Assembly: GCA_947496905.1 (NCBI GenBank)
Contig: CANMEW010000039.1
Span: 1 to 11,551 of the forward strand
Source of the DNA: Rickettsiales bacterium
Lineage (GTDB): Bacteria; Pseudomonadota; Alphaproteobacteria; Rickettsiales; UBA1997
Direction: 5' to 3'
DNA length: 11,551 nucleotides
Shown here: piece by piece, positions 1-6,457 of the stretch
How positions within the stretch are numbered: position 1 is the stretch's first letter
How the letters are laid out: each line of letters begins with the position of its first letter
Made by a program: the position numbers and the translations under genes
The notes under the pieces: generated by a model
The model's database searches: none
The model's input: only the letters and a program-made list of their open reading frames with translations
Told to the model about the DNA's origin: nothing

Positions 1-66
1 AAAGCCTTCTAACACTACCCACCCTTCTTTCTGGAAAGCCTTCCGAAATTTTAAATTTTTTAGCTC
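1..66 (+). other. Leader region upstream of metK
   Basis: This is non-coding as far as can be seen. It contains a 9-base direct repeat (AAAGCCTTC at 1-9 and 35-43), and the second copy sits in a small GGAA/TTCC hairpin at 34-45. The bases before the metK ATG are T-rich with no clear Shine-Dalgarno sequence. A SAM-responsive leader would be plausible for metK, but I could not fold a known SAM riboswitch from these bases and the region may continue off the window. Confidence 0.3.
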
Positions 67-1224
67 ATGCCAAAAAACTTTTTATTTACTTCGGAATCGG
101 TTTCCGAAGGACATCCCGACAAAATTTGCGACCAAATCTCCGACACTCTGGTTGATGCCTACCTCGCCCGCGACCCTTATTCCCGCATTGCCATCGAAAC
201 TTTTGCCACGACTAATACAGTCATCATTGGTGGCGAAATTCGTGCGCCAGAAATTTCTAAGCCTGAAATCGAAAATTTAATTCGCGGCACGGTGAAAGAA
301 ATCGGCTACGAACAAGAAGGCTTTCATTGGAAAAATTTAAACATTACCAACTTAATTCACGGACAATCGGCAGACATTGCTGTTGGTGTTGATGCTCTTG
401 GCTCTAAGGATGAGGGTGCTGGCGATCAGGGAATCATGTTTGGTTACGCTTGTCGCGAAACTGACGTTCTGATGCCGGCGGCAATTTATTACGCTCACAG
501 AATTTTACACAACATCATGGATGCGGTCAGATCTGGCGAGCTTCGCAATTTAGGTCCGGATGCAAAAAGCCAAGTCACTTTGTGGCATGAAGATGGCATG
601 CCAATTCGCGCCGAAACAATTTTAGTTTCAATTCAACACAAGGATGGAATGACTCCAGATCAAGTGCGCGAGCTCATCCGCCCTTACGTTGAGAAGTCTT
701 TGCCGAAAGGTTGGATGTGTGCAGAGAATAAATTTTTAGTTAACCCAACTGGGAAATTTGTCGTTGGCGGACCTGACGGCGATGCCGGCCTGACTGGAAG
801 AAAAATTATTGTTGATACCTACGGCGGTGCGGCACCTCACGGTGGCGGAGCGTTTTCTGGAAAAGATCCAACAAAGGTTGATCGCTCAGCGGCTTACATG
901 GCGCGTTACTTGGCGAAAAATGTTGTTGCCGCTGGCTTAGCAACTCGTTGCACAATTCAAATTTCTTACGCCATCGGAGTTTCAAAACCTTTGTCGCTCT
1001 ACGTCAGCAATCACAAAACTGGCGTGCCGGGTGAAGATTTAGTGAGGGTAATTAATGAGTTGGTCGACCTAACTCCGCGCGGAATCCGCAATCATCTTGG
1101 CTTGAATCGACCAATTTACAAACGCACCTCAACTTACGGACATTTCGGCAGAAATCCTGACGCTGACGGTGGATTTAGCTGGGAGCGCACCGATCTTGCT
1201 GAGCAGCTAAAAAAATTGGCGTAA
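67..1224 (+). CDS. metK: S-adenosylmethionine synthase (methionine adenosyltransferase)
   Basis: The enzyme makes S-adenosylmethionine from methionine and ATP, with tripolyphosphate hydrolysis, in the cytoplasm. The 385-residue product is full family length. Visible landmarks are the N-terminal FTSESVSEGHPDKICDQ stretch (residues 7-23, with the ATP-contacting His16), the GAGDQGIMFGYA signature (117-128), DGDAGLTGRKIIVDTYGG (237-254) and the glycine-rich GGGAFSGKDPTKVDRSAAY loop (259-277). The ATG start puts the conserved motif at its usual distance from the N-terminus. It is followed after three bases by crcB, so the two are probably co-transcribed. All catalytic motifs look intact, which is notable because metK is decaying in Rickettsia. 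Confidence 0.97.
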   Translation: MPKNFLFTSESVSEGHPDKICDQISDTLVDAYLARDPYSRIAIETFATTNTVIIGGEIRAPEISKPEIENLIRGTVKEIGYEQEGFHWKNLNITNLIHGQSADIAVGVDALGSKDEGAGDQGIMFGYACRETDVLMPAAIYYAHRILHNIMDAVRSGELRNLGPDAKSQVTLWHEDGMPIRAETILVSIQHKDGMTPDQVRELIRPYVEKSLPKGWMCAENKFLVNPTGKFVVGGPDGDAGLTGRKIIVDTYGGAAPHGGGAFSGKDPTKVDRSAAYMARYLAKNVVAAGLATRCTIQISYAIGVSKPLSLYVSNHKTGVPGEDLVRVINELVDLTPRGIRNHLGLNRPIYKRTSTYGHFGRNPDADGGFSWERTDLAEQLKKLA

Positions 1225-1227
1225 AAG

Positions 1228-1629
1228 TTGATCAATTTATTTCTCATCGCAATTGGTGGCGCGCTGGGTTCAGTGGCGCGCTACCTCTCATCTGAAGCAA
1301 TCATTAATTTCATTAAACTCAGCAGCATCTCTTCCGCAAAATTTCCATGGAGCACTTTTTTTGTTAATGTCGCCGGATCAATGCTGGCAGGCATTGCCTA
1401 TTATTTCGTAATAAAAAATTTCGACAATTTTGACCCGCGATTGAAGCAATTTTTATTCGCTGGATTTTTTGGCGGCTTCACAACTTTCTCAGCTTTCTCT
1501 CTCGATTTTTTTCGCCTCACAACTGCCGGACAATATTCTCAAGCCTTCATCTACGCCGCTGCATCAGTTTCGCTTGCAATTTTAGCGCTATTTTTTGGCT
1601 TTTACACAACCAAGTTAATTTTTAATTAA
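1228..1629 (+). CDS. crcB: Fluoride ion channel CrcB/Fluc
   Basis: This small inner-membrane protein exports fluoride and in this family works as a dual-topology dimer. The 133-residue product has four hydrophobic segments (about 2-20, 42-62, 74-95, 104-130). It shows the family signatures GGALGSVARYL (10-20), FFVNVAGS (44-51, with pore Asn47) and GFFGGFTTFSAFS (79-91), which carries the phenylalanines and the central Na+ site of Fluc channels. Translation must begin at a TTG three bases after the metK stop, because no ATG precedes the first conserved motif; this suggests translational coupling to metK. The next gene starts one base after its stop. No fluoride riboswitch is possible in so short a gap. 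Confidence 0.93.
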   Translation: MINLFLIAIGGALGSVARYLSSEAIINFIKLSSISSAKFPWSTFFVNVAGSMLAGIAYYFVIKNFDNFDPRLKQFLFAGFFGGFTTFSAFSLDFFRLTTAGQYSQAFIYAAASVSLAILALFFGFYTTKLIFN

Positions 1630-1630
1630 G

Positions 1631-2512
1631 ATGTTCTCAGTGCAGGTAAATCAGGAGTTCAAGGAGCTTCGTCTCGACAAATTTCTTTGTAAAAAATTCG
1701 ACGTTTCTTTCGGTCTCGCTCAAAAAATAATTCGCGAAAAGAAAGTTAAAGTGAATGGTGGGAGGGTTGATGCATCCTACAGAACAGCGGAAGAAGATCT
1801 AATAGAAATTTTCTCTGATTTAAAAAACCGCACCGAAATTCGCAAAGTTAAGCCAAAAATTTCTGACGAAAAAAAAAGAAAATTTTTGTCTTGGATAATT
1901 TTTGAAGATGAGAATCTTGTCGTCATCAACAAGCCATCAGGTGTTGCTACTCAAGGTGGAAGCGGAATTAAAATTTCTGTGGATGATTTTTTAACTGAGA
2001 AAAAATGGCAATTGGTTCATCGTCTAGACAAGGACACTAGTGGAATTTTACTCATCGCTAAGAATGCAAAATCAGCTGAATTTTTGACCGATTCTTTTCG
2101 CAGCAAAGCGGTCAAAAAAACTTATTTGGCTTTGGTGCGCGGCATTCCAAAAAAATCAGAAGGAGTCATTAACATTCCTTTGCGTAAAAAACTTTTGGGA
2201 AAAAACGAAAAAGTTTCTCCAGATTTTGAAGAGGGAAAAGAGGCGATTACCGAGTTTAAAATTCTAAAAACTTTTAAAGATTACTCGCTGCTTGAGCTCA
2301 GGCCGTTGACTGGCAGAACGCACCAACTTCGTGTGCATTGCAAGGAGCTTGGTCATCCAATTTTGAATGACGTCAAATATGGCGGAGCTGAAATTTTGCG
2401 AAAAGATGTGAGCAATCGTCTTTGTCTTCATGCCTACAAAATTCAGATCCAAGACTCGTCACAAAAGACATTGGAAATAAAGACCGATTTACCGGATTTT
2501 ATGAATTGCTAA
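1631..2512 (+). CDS. rluC: RluC/RluD-family 23S rRNA pseudouridine synthase
   Basis: The enzyme isomerises uridines in 23S rRNA to pseudouridine. An N-terminal S4 RNA-binding domain (about residues 12-62) precedes the catalytic domain. The latter contains the WIIFEDENLVVINKPSG entry motif (88-104), HRLDKDTSG (130-138, catalytic Asp133) and GRTHQLRVH near 228-236. At 293 residues it is normal for RluC/RluD types, and the S4 domain separates it from RluA. The crcB-rluC order is common in alphaproteobacteria, which supports RluC over RluD, although RluC and RluD are hard to separate by eye. The end of the gene carries a tandem AATTGCT duplication (2504-2517) that creates the present TAA. Confidence 0.9.
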   Translation: MFSVQVNQEFKELRLDKFLCKKFDVSFGLAQKIIREKKVKVNGGRVDASYRTAEEDLIEIFSDLKNRTEIRKVKPKISDEKKRKFLSWIIFEDENLVVINKPSGVATQGGSGIKISVDDFLTEKKWQLVHRLDKDTSGILLIAKNAKSAEFLTDSFRSKAVKKTYLALVRGIPKKSEGVINIPLRKKLLGKNEKVSPDFEEGKEAITEFKILKTFKDYSLLELRPLTGRTHQLRVHCKELGHPILNDVKYGGAEILRKDVSNRLCLHAYKIQIQDSSQKTLEIKTDLPDFMNC

Positions 2513-2517
2513 TTGCT
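2504..2517 (+). repeat. 7-bp tandem duplication at the rluC stop
   Basis: AATTGCT occurs twice back to back. The junction creates the TAA that ends rluC. With one copy removed, rluC would read six further bases' worth of codons and end at the TGA that overlaps the ATG of the ankyrin gene (ATGA). This is seen directly; the ancestral arrangement is inference. Confidence 0.6.
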
Positions 2518-2524
2518 ACCAAGA

Positions 2525-3109
2525 ATGACAGGAACAAAAGAAGAAAATCTTAAATCAGGGAGGATGCAAGAAGGGTTTGAGGCTGAGAAATCCCAAGAAG
2601 AGATAGAGATGGAGAGATTGAGTGCTCTTCTAGCTAGAGCCGTCAATCAGTGCGAAGGTGTGGTAGTAACATCAGATGGTGAAGCGTATGATGTTGTAAG
2701 TTTGGTGAGAGATGGAGTCGACATCAATAAGGCTGATGCAAATGGTAACACGGCTTTAATGTGGGCTGCTAAATTTCAAGATGCAGATGTGGTTACAGAT
2801 TTTTTAAGGCGAGGTGCAAAAATTAACGCCGCTACCACAAATGGTGCTACAGCCTTAATATGGGCGTCTACAAGGAATAATGTAGAAACAGTTTCATGTC
2901 TTTTGGAAAAGGGGGCAAATATTAATGCCGCTACCGCAAATGGTAACACGGCTTTGATGTGTGCTGCTAAGGCATGGAATAAATCTGCGGCGGCTGATAG
3001 GCCTAAAAATGTAGCGATTGCTAGTAGCATCGTAACTGCAGCGGCGTGCAGAAGTGATGGAAATGCTGTTTGGCAAGACGTGATTGGTTACGATGCCGCA
3101 AGCAGTTAA
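2525..3109 (+). CDS. Ankyrin-repeat protein, putative secreted effector (N-terminal part of a split gene?)
   Basis: The 194-residue product has a charged, probably helical N-terminus. Three consecutive 33-residue ankyrin units follow, each with the NGxTALxxAA helix start and GAxIN loop: units begin near residues 73, 106 and 139, and the last loses the consensus after its first helix. A half-unit precedes them (VVSLVRDGVDIN, about 57-68). Ankyrin units bind proteins, and in intracellular bacteria such proteins are often effectors delivered into the host. ATG 2525 is chosen; a TTG at 2513 directly after rluC is the alternative. No signal peptide, membrane segment or F-box was recognised. The gene ends at a single TAA, after which the same frame stays open for another 264 codons, so it may be the front half of a larger protein. 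Confidence 0.82.
   Translation: MTGTKEENLKSGRMQEGFEAEKSQEEIEMERLSALLARAVNQCEGVVVTSDGEAYDVVSLVRDGVDINKADANGNTALMWAAKFQDADVVTDFLRRGAKINAATTNGATALIWASTRNNVETVSCLLEKGANINAATANGNTALMCAAKAWNKSAAADRPKNVAIASSIVTAAACRSDGNAVWQDVIGYDAASS
2738..2955 (+). repeat. Near-identical DNA repeats encoding the ankyrin units
   Basis: GCAAATGGTAACACGGCTTT is present twice without a mismatch, at 2738-2757 and 2936-2955. The spacing is 198 bases, exactly two 33-codon ankyrin units. The intervening unit (from 2837) differs in this block, but around ATTAA(C/T)GCCGCTACC it matches the third unit closely. Such mosaic identity suggests recent duplication or gene conversion among the units. Confidence 0.8.
3107..3109 (+). 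other. Single in-frame TAA between the ankyrin and CaaX reading frames
   Basis: Codons run AGC-AGT-TAA-CTA-ACC-GCT-CCT-TTG across 3101-3124 in the frame shared by both ORFs. No second stop and no frame change separate them. Without this TAA, one reading frame would run from ATG 2525 to the TAG at 3902. It could be a nonsense mutation, a sequencing error, a natural stop-restart junction or a readthrough site. Confidence 0.7.
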
Positions 3110-3121
3110 CTAACCGCTCCT

Positions 3122-3904
3122 TTGGTACTAGATTGCCTGACAAATAATCGGGAGCTGCTCATTTTTTTATCCGCCATTCTTCCTGAAAATAATCTACATG
3201 AAGGAAATGTAAGAGTGGATATTTCTACGCGCGCTAATCTATCGGAAGTGGAGCAATGTCAGGTAAGGCAGCTAAGCTCATTGCGAAATATTTTTATTCA
3301 GGAGTTAGAGAAAGAAATATTGGAGAAAGGAGAGATTGAGGATGATGGGGCGGAGATAAAGATGGATGAAACAGCGGTTACTGCCTTGGTAAATATAAAT
3401 AGGGAGAAAGTGAGGGTAAGAGCTACGCAGCTAGCTAATGGAGTGACAAAAGCTCTGCTAGATGTAGGTGCTTTAGGTGAGATTTCTCAGGCGAGATTAC
3501 CATCCATAAGTATTGAAGGTGTGGATCTTTTTGAAGAAAATAAATCTATTGCGGATGCGCGGATTCATTCCGTGCGCAGCAATTCGATTAACACCAAATT
3601 TGAACGAAGTTCGAATTTGATTATTGAGGAGGAAAATTCTCCGAGCGTGCGTGCATCTGAGTCATCCTACCAACCAGTTGCTCAGCATGAAATTCAATTG
3701 CCGCCATTGCCTCAATTCAAAAATGAATACAGTAAATGTGTTTTGAAGGTGCCTTGTACCGATTACGAGCGCGCAGTCATTGCTAGAATAATCAACCAGC
3801 AATTTCCTTTTCCCGACCTCCAAAGTAACACCCCTCCAAGCAATATCCTCTCATCAGCGCGCGCAGAAAACCTTCCTAAATCCAGTTGTTGCGTGGTTTC
3901 CTAG
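3122..3904 (+). CDS. Unrecognised protein with C-terminal CaaX prenylation box; in frame with the upstream ankyrin gene
   Basis: I recognise no domain. The product is hydrophilic and charged, with a likely helical stretch (about residues 45-120) and a Pro/Ser-rich C-terminal third. It ends SSCCVVS-stop: Cys257-Val-Val-Ser fits the eukaryotic CaaX consensus, Ser at X favours farnesyltransferase, and Cys256 could be palmitoylated as in some Ras proteins. The frame continues from the ankyrin ORF; only TAA at 3107-3109 and four codons lie between. The start is uncertain. TTG 3122 is the earliest. GTG 3215 has an AAGGA at 3201-3205 nine bases upstream and would give 229 residues. The first in-frame ATG is not until about 3362. 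It could be the C-terminal half of an ankyrin effector broken by a nonsense codon, or a separately translated partner. Confidence 0.6.
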   Translation: MVLDCLTNNRELLIFLSAILPENNLHEGNVRVDISTRANLSEVEQCQVRQLSSLRNIFIQELEKEILEKGEIEDDGAEIKMDETAVTALVNINREKVRVRATQLANGVTKALLDVGALGEISQARLPSISIEGVDLFEENKSIADARIHSVRSNSINTKFERSSNLIIEEENSPSVRASESSYQPVAQHEIQLPPLPQFKNEYSKCVLKVPCTDYERAVIARIINQQFPFPDLQSNTPPSNILSSARAENLPKSSCCVVS

Positions 3905-3917
3905 AGGCGCCCTAGAC

Positions 3918-4490
3918 TTAAACTCTCTGAAAATTTTTCATCTCGCGCATCATGAATGGCATTTGGGAGAGGGTGAAAATCAGCGAGATTGGCATCATGC
4001 CGAAAACTTTGAACTGCACCCAGAAGTCGGTGGGGAAGGATCGCCAAATAATTTCATTGAGCAGAGCTAGTAACAGAAAAAAAAATCCCCAACGCAACGA
4101 GAGCTTCATCCAAGCCTGATCGCTCATTTTAATTTGTTCGCCAAGTAGGTGGGACAGAAATAATTTTTTGGTGAAATAGCCGTAAAATAAAATCGCGGCG
4201 AAAAGTAAATTGATGATGGTTGGCTTTATTTTAATGAAGAGGTCGTTGTTAAAAAAAATTGTCATCCCTCCAAAAATTCCGAGCACGGCACTAGAAACCA
4301 AGGCTACTTTCGGAATTTTTTTTGTGAGTAAGTAGGAAATCAGCAGTGCCACAAAGGCAGTGGCGACCATAAAAATAGTGGCTGTAATCAAGGGGTTAGC
4401 GGTTCTCGCTAATTTGTAGCAGGCAAAAAAAACAAGCAGCGGCAGGTAGTCGCACAGAAATTTTACCGCGCTTTCGTGAGACTTGTTCAT
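3918..4490 (-). CDS. yciB: YciB/IspZ-family inner-membrane septation protein A
   Basis: This is an inner-membrane protein linked to cell-envelope integrity and division in other bacteria; its exact molecular role is not established. The 190-residue product aligns by eye with E. coli YciB along its length: FLCDYLPLLVFFACYK near the N-terminus, LGIFGGMTIFFNNDLFIKIKPTI in the middle, then WMKLSLRWGFFFLL and FWVQFKVFGMMPISLIFTL. About five hydrophobic segments are visible. The start is ATG at 4488-4490 rather than an ATG at 4544: the family begins just before the FLDFLPL-like motif, and the longer form would overlap the upstream gene by 38 bases with a proline-rich unconserved extension. It is the last gene of the minus-strand block and ends 13 bases from the convergent CaaX ORF. 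Confidence 0.9.
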   Translation of the reverse strand: MNKSHESAVKFLCDYLPLLVFFACYKLARTANPLITATIFMVATAFVALLISYLLTKKIPKVALVSSAVLGIFGGMTIFFNNDLFIKIKPTIINLLFAAILFYGYFTKKLFLSHLLGEQIKMSDQAWMKLSLRWGFFFLLLALLNEIIWRSFPTDFWVQFKVFGMMPISLIFTLSQMPFMMREMKNFQRV

Positions 4491-4506
4491 TTTGAGGATG
4501 TTGTGA

Positions 4507-5088
4507 TTACTCGCAGGAGAATGAGGAGATGGCGGGCTTTTCAAAGGAGAGTAAAGTGACGCGGTATTTTAGGTCGGTTGCGTGAAAATTTAGCAGGTCA
4601 GCTAGCTTTTTATCGTCGGTTTGAAAATAGCGAGGAATGCTGATTTCTCTTATTCCACCACGCTTCATGCCAATGATGTTTTTCTCGAGTAGTAGATTTT
4701 TTTTACTGCCAATGGTCAGTTTTTGAGAGTTAAAAAATTCTAACTGTTTACCTTGACTTGTGTAAAGTCCGTAGGCGGCCATTACTTCGTCGTTACAAGC
4801 AATAGGAGCTTCTTCAGTACCAAGCTCAATGTCATTAATGGTAATTTTTGCTGCGCTTTTTTCCGCTGTCTCAAGCTGCACTTTTTGCTCCTTCCCCAGC
4901 CTTATTTTTTCAGAAATGAAGCTGCTTGTCTCTTTTAAATCAGAGACACTTTCTTTGATTTGCTGTGGAGACAGGCGATTGCCAAGCGACTCCGGCTTTT
5001 CCTTGTTAGCGAAAAGCGCGAAGTACAGAATCAGAATAATGCCAATGCTTTTGATTAGCGGGTTACGGAGTAAATCAAAAATTTTCAT
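4507..5088 (-). CDS. Membrane-anchored FKBP-like (peptidyl-prolyl isomerase-type) protein
   Basis: The 193-residue product has one hydrophobic N-terminal segment (about 12-28), a charged, likely coiled-coil linker (about 41-80) and a C-terminal FKBP-like domain (about 86-182). The domain call rests on Y106-x3-TSQGKQLEFF, then IG, then LLLEKNIIGMKRGGIREISIPRYF (132-155), which matches the FKBP pattern of a loop, GMKxGGxRxxxIP and a following strand. The usual glycine-tyrosine that follows the IP motif is replaced by FQTDDK, so isomerase activity is doubtful and a chaperone or purely structural role is possible. Topology suggests a periplasmic domain. It lies 8 bases after the upstream gene and 16 bases before yciB. 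I place no specific gene name. Confidence 0.6.
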   Translation of the reverse strand: MKIFDLLRNPLIKSIGIILILYFALFANKEKPESLGNRLSPQQIKESVSDLKETSSFISEKIRLGKEQKVQLETAEKSAAKITINDIELGTEEAPIACNDEVMAAYGLYTSQGKQLEFFNSQKLTIGSKKNLLLEKNIIGMKRGGIREISIPRYFQTDDKKLADLLNFHATDLKYRVTLLSFEKPAISSFSCE

Positions 5089-5096
5089 GGATTTTA

Positions 5097-5801
5097 TTAA
5101 AGGTTTGGGCCTTGTCCGCCACTACCCTTGCTGAGGTTGTGGCGATGCGTGAGTTCTGGATGAGTCCTCGGTGGAGCGTCTGTTAAAATATGAGGAAGCG
5201 TAGCTTCCTGTATGGCTGAGTTGATTTCTTCTGTAGTTGGAATTTTTGGACGGTCTTCATGAGTAAGGAGGTCTCTTGGCTTTGGAATTGCAGTAGGGTC
5301 TGCTCCCATTTTTCTTGATGCCATTCTTCCCAATTTTTGCATCTGACTCAATTGCGTCTTTTGTTCAGTCTTAGCTTTTATTGCCCGACCTAAAAAATAA
5401 GCCCTGTCACAAAGGTAGGCGGAAAAAGAGCTGCTTAAAGCCATAAACGCTTCTCCATTTTTCATTGGCTGCCGCAAATCAATTATTTTTTTAATCAAAG
5501 CTTTGTTATCACCTCTCGACCCTATTTCTGCTAGCTGAGGCTCCATTTCCCTTCTTGTCAGGCGTCCTGAAAAAATATCGTTAATTGATTCTTCTGAAAG
5601 TTGCTGAGCGTATTGGTTTCCAAGTCTAGCGCTGTCTGCTTTAAATTGATTAAACAATAGAAGGGCGTTTGGTAATGTAGCTGGACGCGCCGCCGCCCCA
5701 TCTGACGCCTCCGAAGCATTGGACCATCTTGTAACATTTCTTTCGACGTCAGCCTCAGCAACTTCTTTCGGAGTAAGGTTAGCCTGGTTTCTTCTGCTCA
5801 T
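5097..5801 (-). CDS. Hypothetical hydrophilic protein between tsaC and an FKBP-like gene
   Basis: I do not recognise this 234-residue protein. No signal peptide or clear membrane segment is visible. Residues about 40-170 are rich in charged and small residues and look mostly helical. From about residue 165 the protein becomes Pro/Thr/His-rich and probably disordered, ending in a glycine-rich GSGGQGPNL tail. The ATG lies 11 bases downstream of the tsaC stop and the following gene starts 8 bases after its stop, so it is in the operon. A hydrophilic, helical body with a disordered tail is seen in many type IV-secreted effectors, but nothing here proves secretion; a lineage-specific structural or regulatory protein is equally possible. 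Confidence 0.75.
   Translation of the reverse strand: MSRRNQANLTPKEVAEADVERNVTRWSNASEASDGAAARPATLPNALLLFNQFKADSARLGNQYAQQLSEESINDIFSGRLTRREMEPQLAEIGSRGDNKALIKKIIDLRQPMKNGEAFMALSSSFSAYLCDRAYFLGRAIKAKTEQKTQLSQMQKLGRMASRKMGADPTAIPKPRDLLTHEDRPKIPTTEEINSAIQEATLPHILTDAPPRTHPELTHRHNLSKGSGGQGPNL
5193..5209. repeat. Perfect 7-bp palindrome inside the hypothetical gene
   Basis: AGGAAGC-GTA-GCTTCCT forms a perfect seven-pair stem with a three-base loop. It lies within the disordered-tail coding region, so it is unlikely to be a terminator. Its C-GTN-G loop closure is the same as in the hairpin of the dispersed repeats. Confidence 0.5.
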
Positions 5802-5812
5802 AATTTTGGAAT

Positions 5813-6448
5813 TTAATGTTGGGAGGAGGTGAGGGCGTCACCCAAATTCAAGGCGCCATGACGTAGGATTGTGAGCTGATTGTCGGAAATTTTTACCACT
5901 GTTGAATGGGCTGATTTTTTGAATGTTTCTCCAAAAATTAACAATCCAAGTTCTGAATATGCAAAATATTTTTCCACCTGCTCTGGTGAGCGCGCCGATT
6001 CTTCGTTAGAAATGTTGGCGCTTGTTACAGCTAAAATACCGTCAAATTTCCTGAGCAGGCTTCTGGTGAATTTGTGGTTCAGAATTCTAAATCCCAAAAA
6101 CTCGTCATTATTTTTATTCAGGTTTGCAGCTATTATTAAAGCGCTTTCCGGCCTTTTTTTAAGCACCATGGTTAGCTTGCCTGGGAAAAATTTCCGAGCG
6201 ATTTTTTCTGCAGTTTCATCGAAGAAAAAAATTTTTTTTGCAGTCGCTAAAGTTTTGACAAAAATCGCAAAAGGCTTTTTTTCGTCGCGCTTTTTTATTT
6301 TGTACAAGGACTCAATGGCGGCAAAATGAGCGGCGTCAACCGCGAGTCCGTAGGTGGTGTCGGTAGCGAAAGCAATTATTCTTCCAGCATTTAAATATCT
6401 GCAGGCGAGGGTGAGTGCATTGGGGTCGTCTTCCTTAACAACTAGCAT
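5813..6448 (-). CDS. tsaC: Threonylcarbamoyl-AMP synthase (Sua5/YrdC/TsaC family)
   Basis: The enzyme makes threonylcarbamoyl-AMP from threonine, bicarbonate and ATP, the first step of t6A37 formation on ANN-reading tRNAs. The 211-residue product shows ATDTTYGLA (28-36), KIKKRDEKKPF (50-60), FPGKLTMVLK (88-97), TSANISNEESA (142-152) and HSTVVKI (181-187), the nucleotide- and threonine-binding motifs of the YrdC fold. The C-terminal Sua5 domain is absent, so TsaC is the better name. The ATG at 6448 lies just downstream, in the minus direction, of the dispersed repeat that separates it from rnhB. It is the first of four tightly packed minus-strand genes, so the repeat forms the leader of this set. 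Confidence 0.92.
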   Translation of the reverse strand: MLVVKEDDPNALTLACRYLNAGRIIAFATDTTYGLAVDAAHFAAIESLYKIKKRDEKKPFAIFVKTLATAKKIFFFDETAEKIARKFFPGKLTMVLKKRPESALIIAANLNKNNDEFLGFRILNHKFTRSLLRKFDGILAVTSANISNEESARSPEQVEKYFAYSELGLLIFGETFKKSAHSTVVKISDNQLTILRHGALNLGDALTSSQH

Positions 6449-6457
6449 GAAGCATTG

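Noticed and set aside
1..66. SAM riboswitch before metK
   Set aside because: Only a four-pair hairpin and a 9-base repeat are visible, and no SAM-II, SAM/SAH or other known SAM-binding fold could be built.
2525..2740. F-box at the N-terminus of the ankyrin protein, as in Legionella AnkB
   Set aside because: The charged N-terminus has no Leu-Pro start or other recognisable F-box pattern, so only the ankyrin and CaaX parts of the AnkB comparison hold.
3901..3915. Terminator between the convergent CaaX ORF and yciB
   Set aside because: CTAG...CTAG around GGCGCC gives a short stem with a mismatch and no T run, too weak to call.
4491..4544. Longer YciB N-terminus from ATG 4544
   Set aside because: It would overlap the upstream gene by 38 bases and add a Pro/Ser extension not seen in the family.
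5880..6329. Plus-strand 149-codon ORF antisense to tsaC
   Set aside because: tsaC carries all its family motifs on the other strand, and the antisense translation resembles no family.
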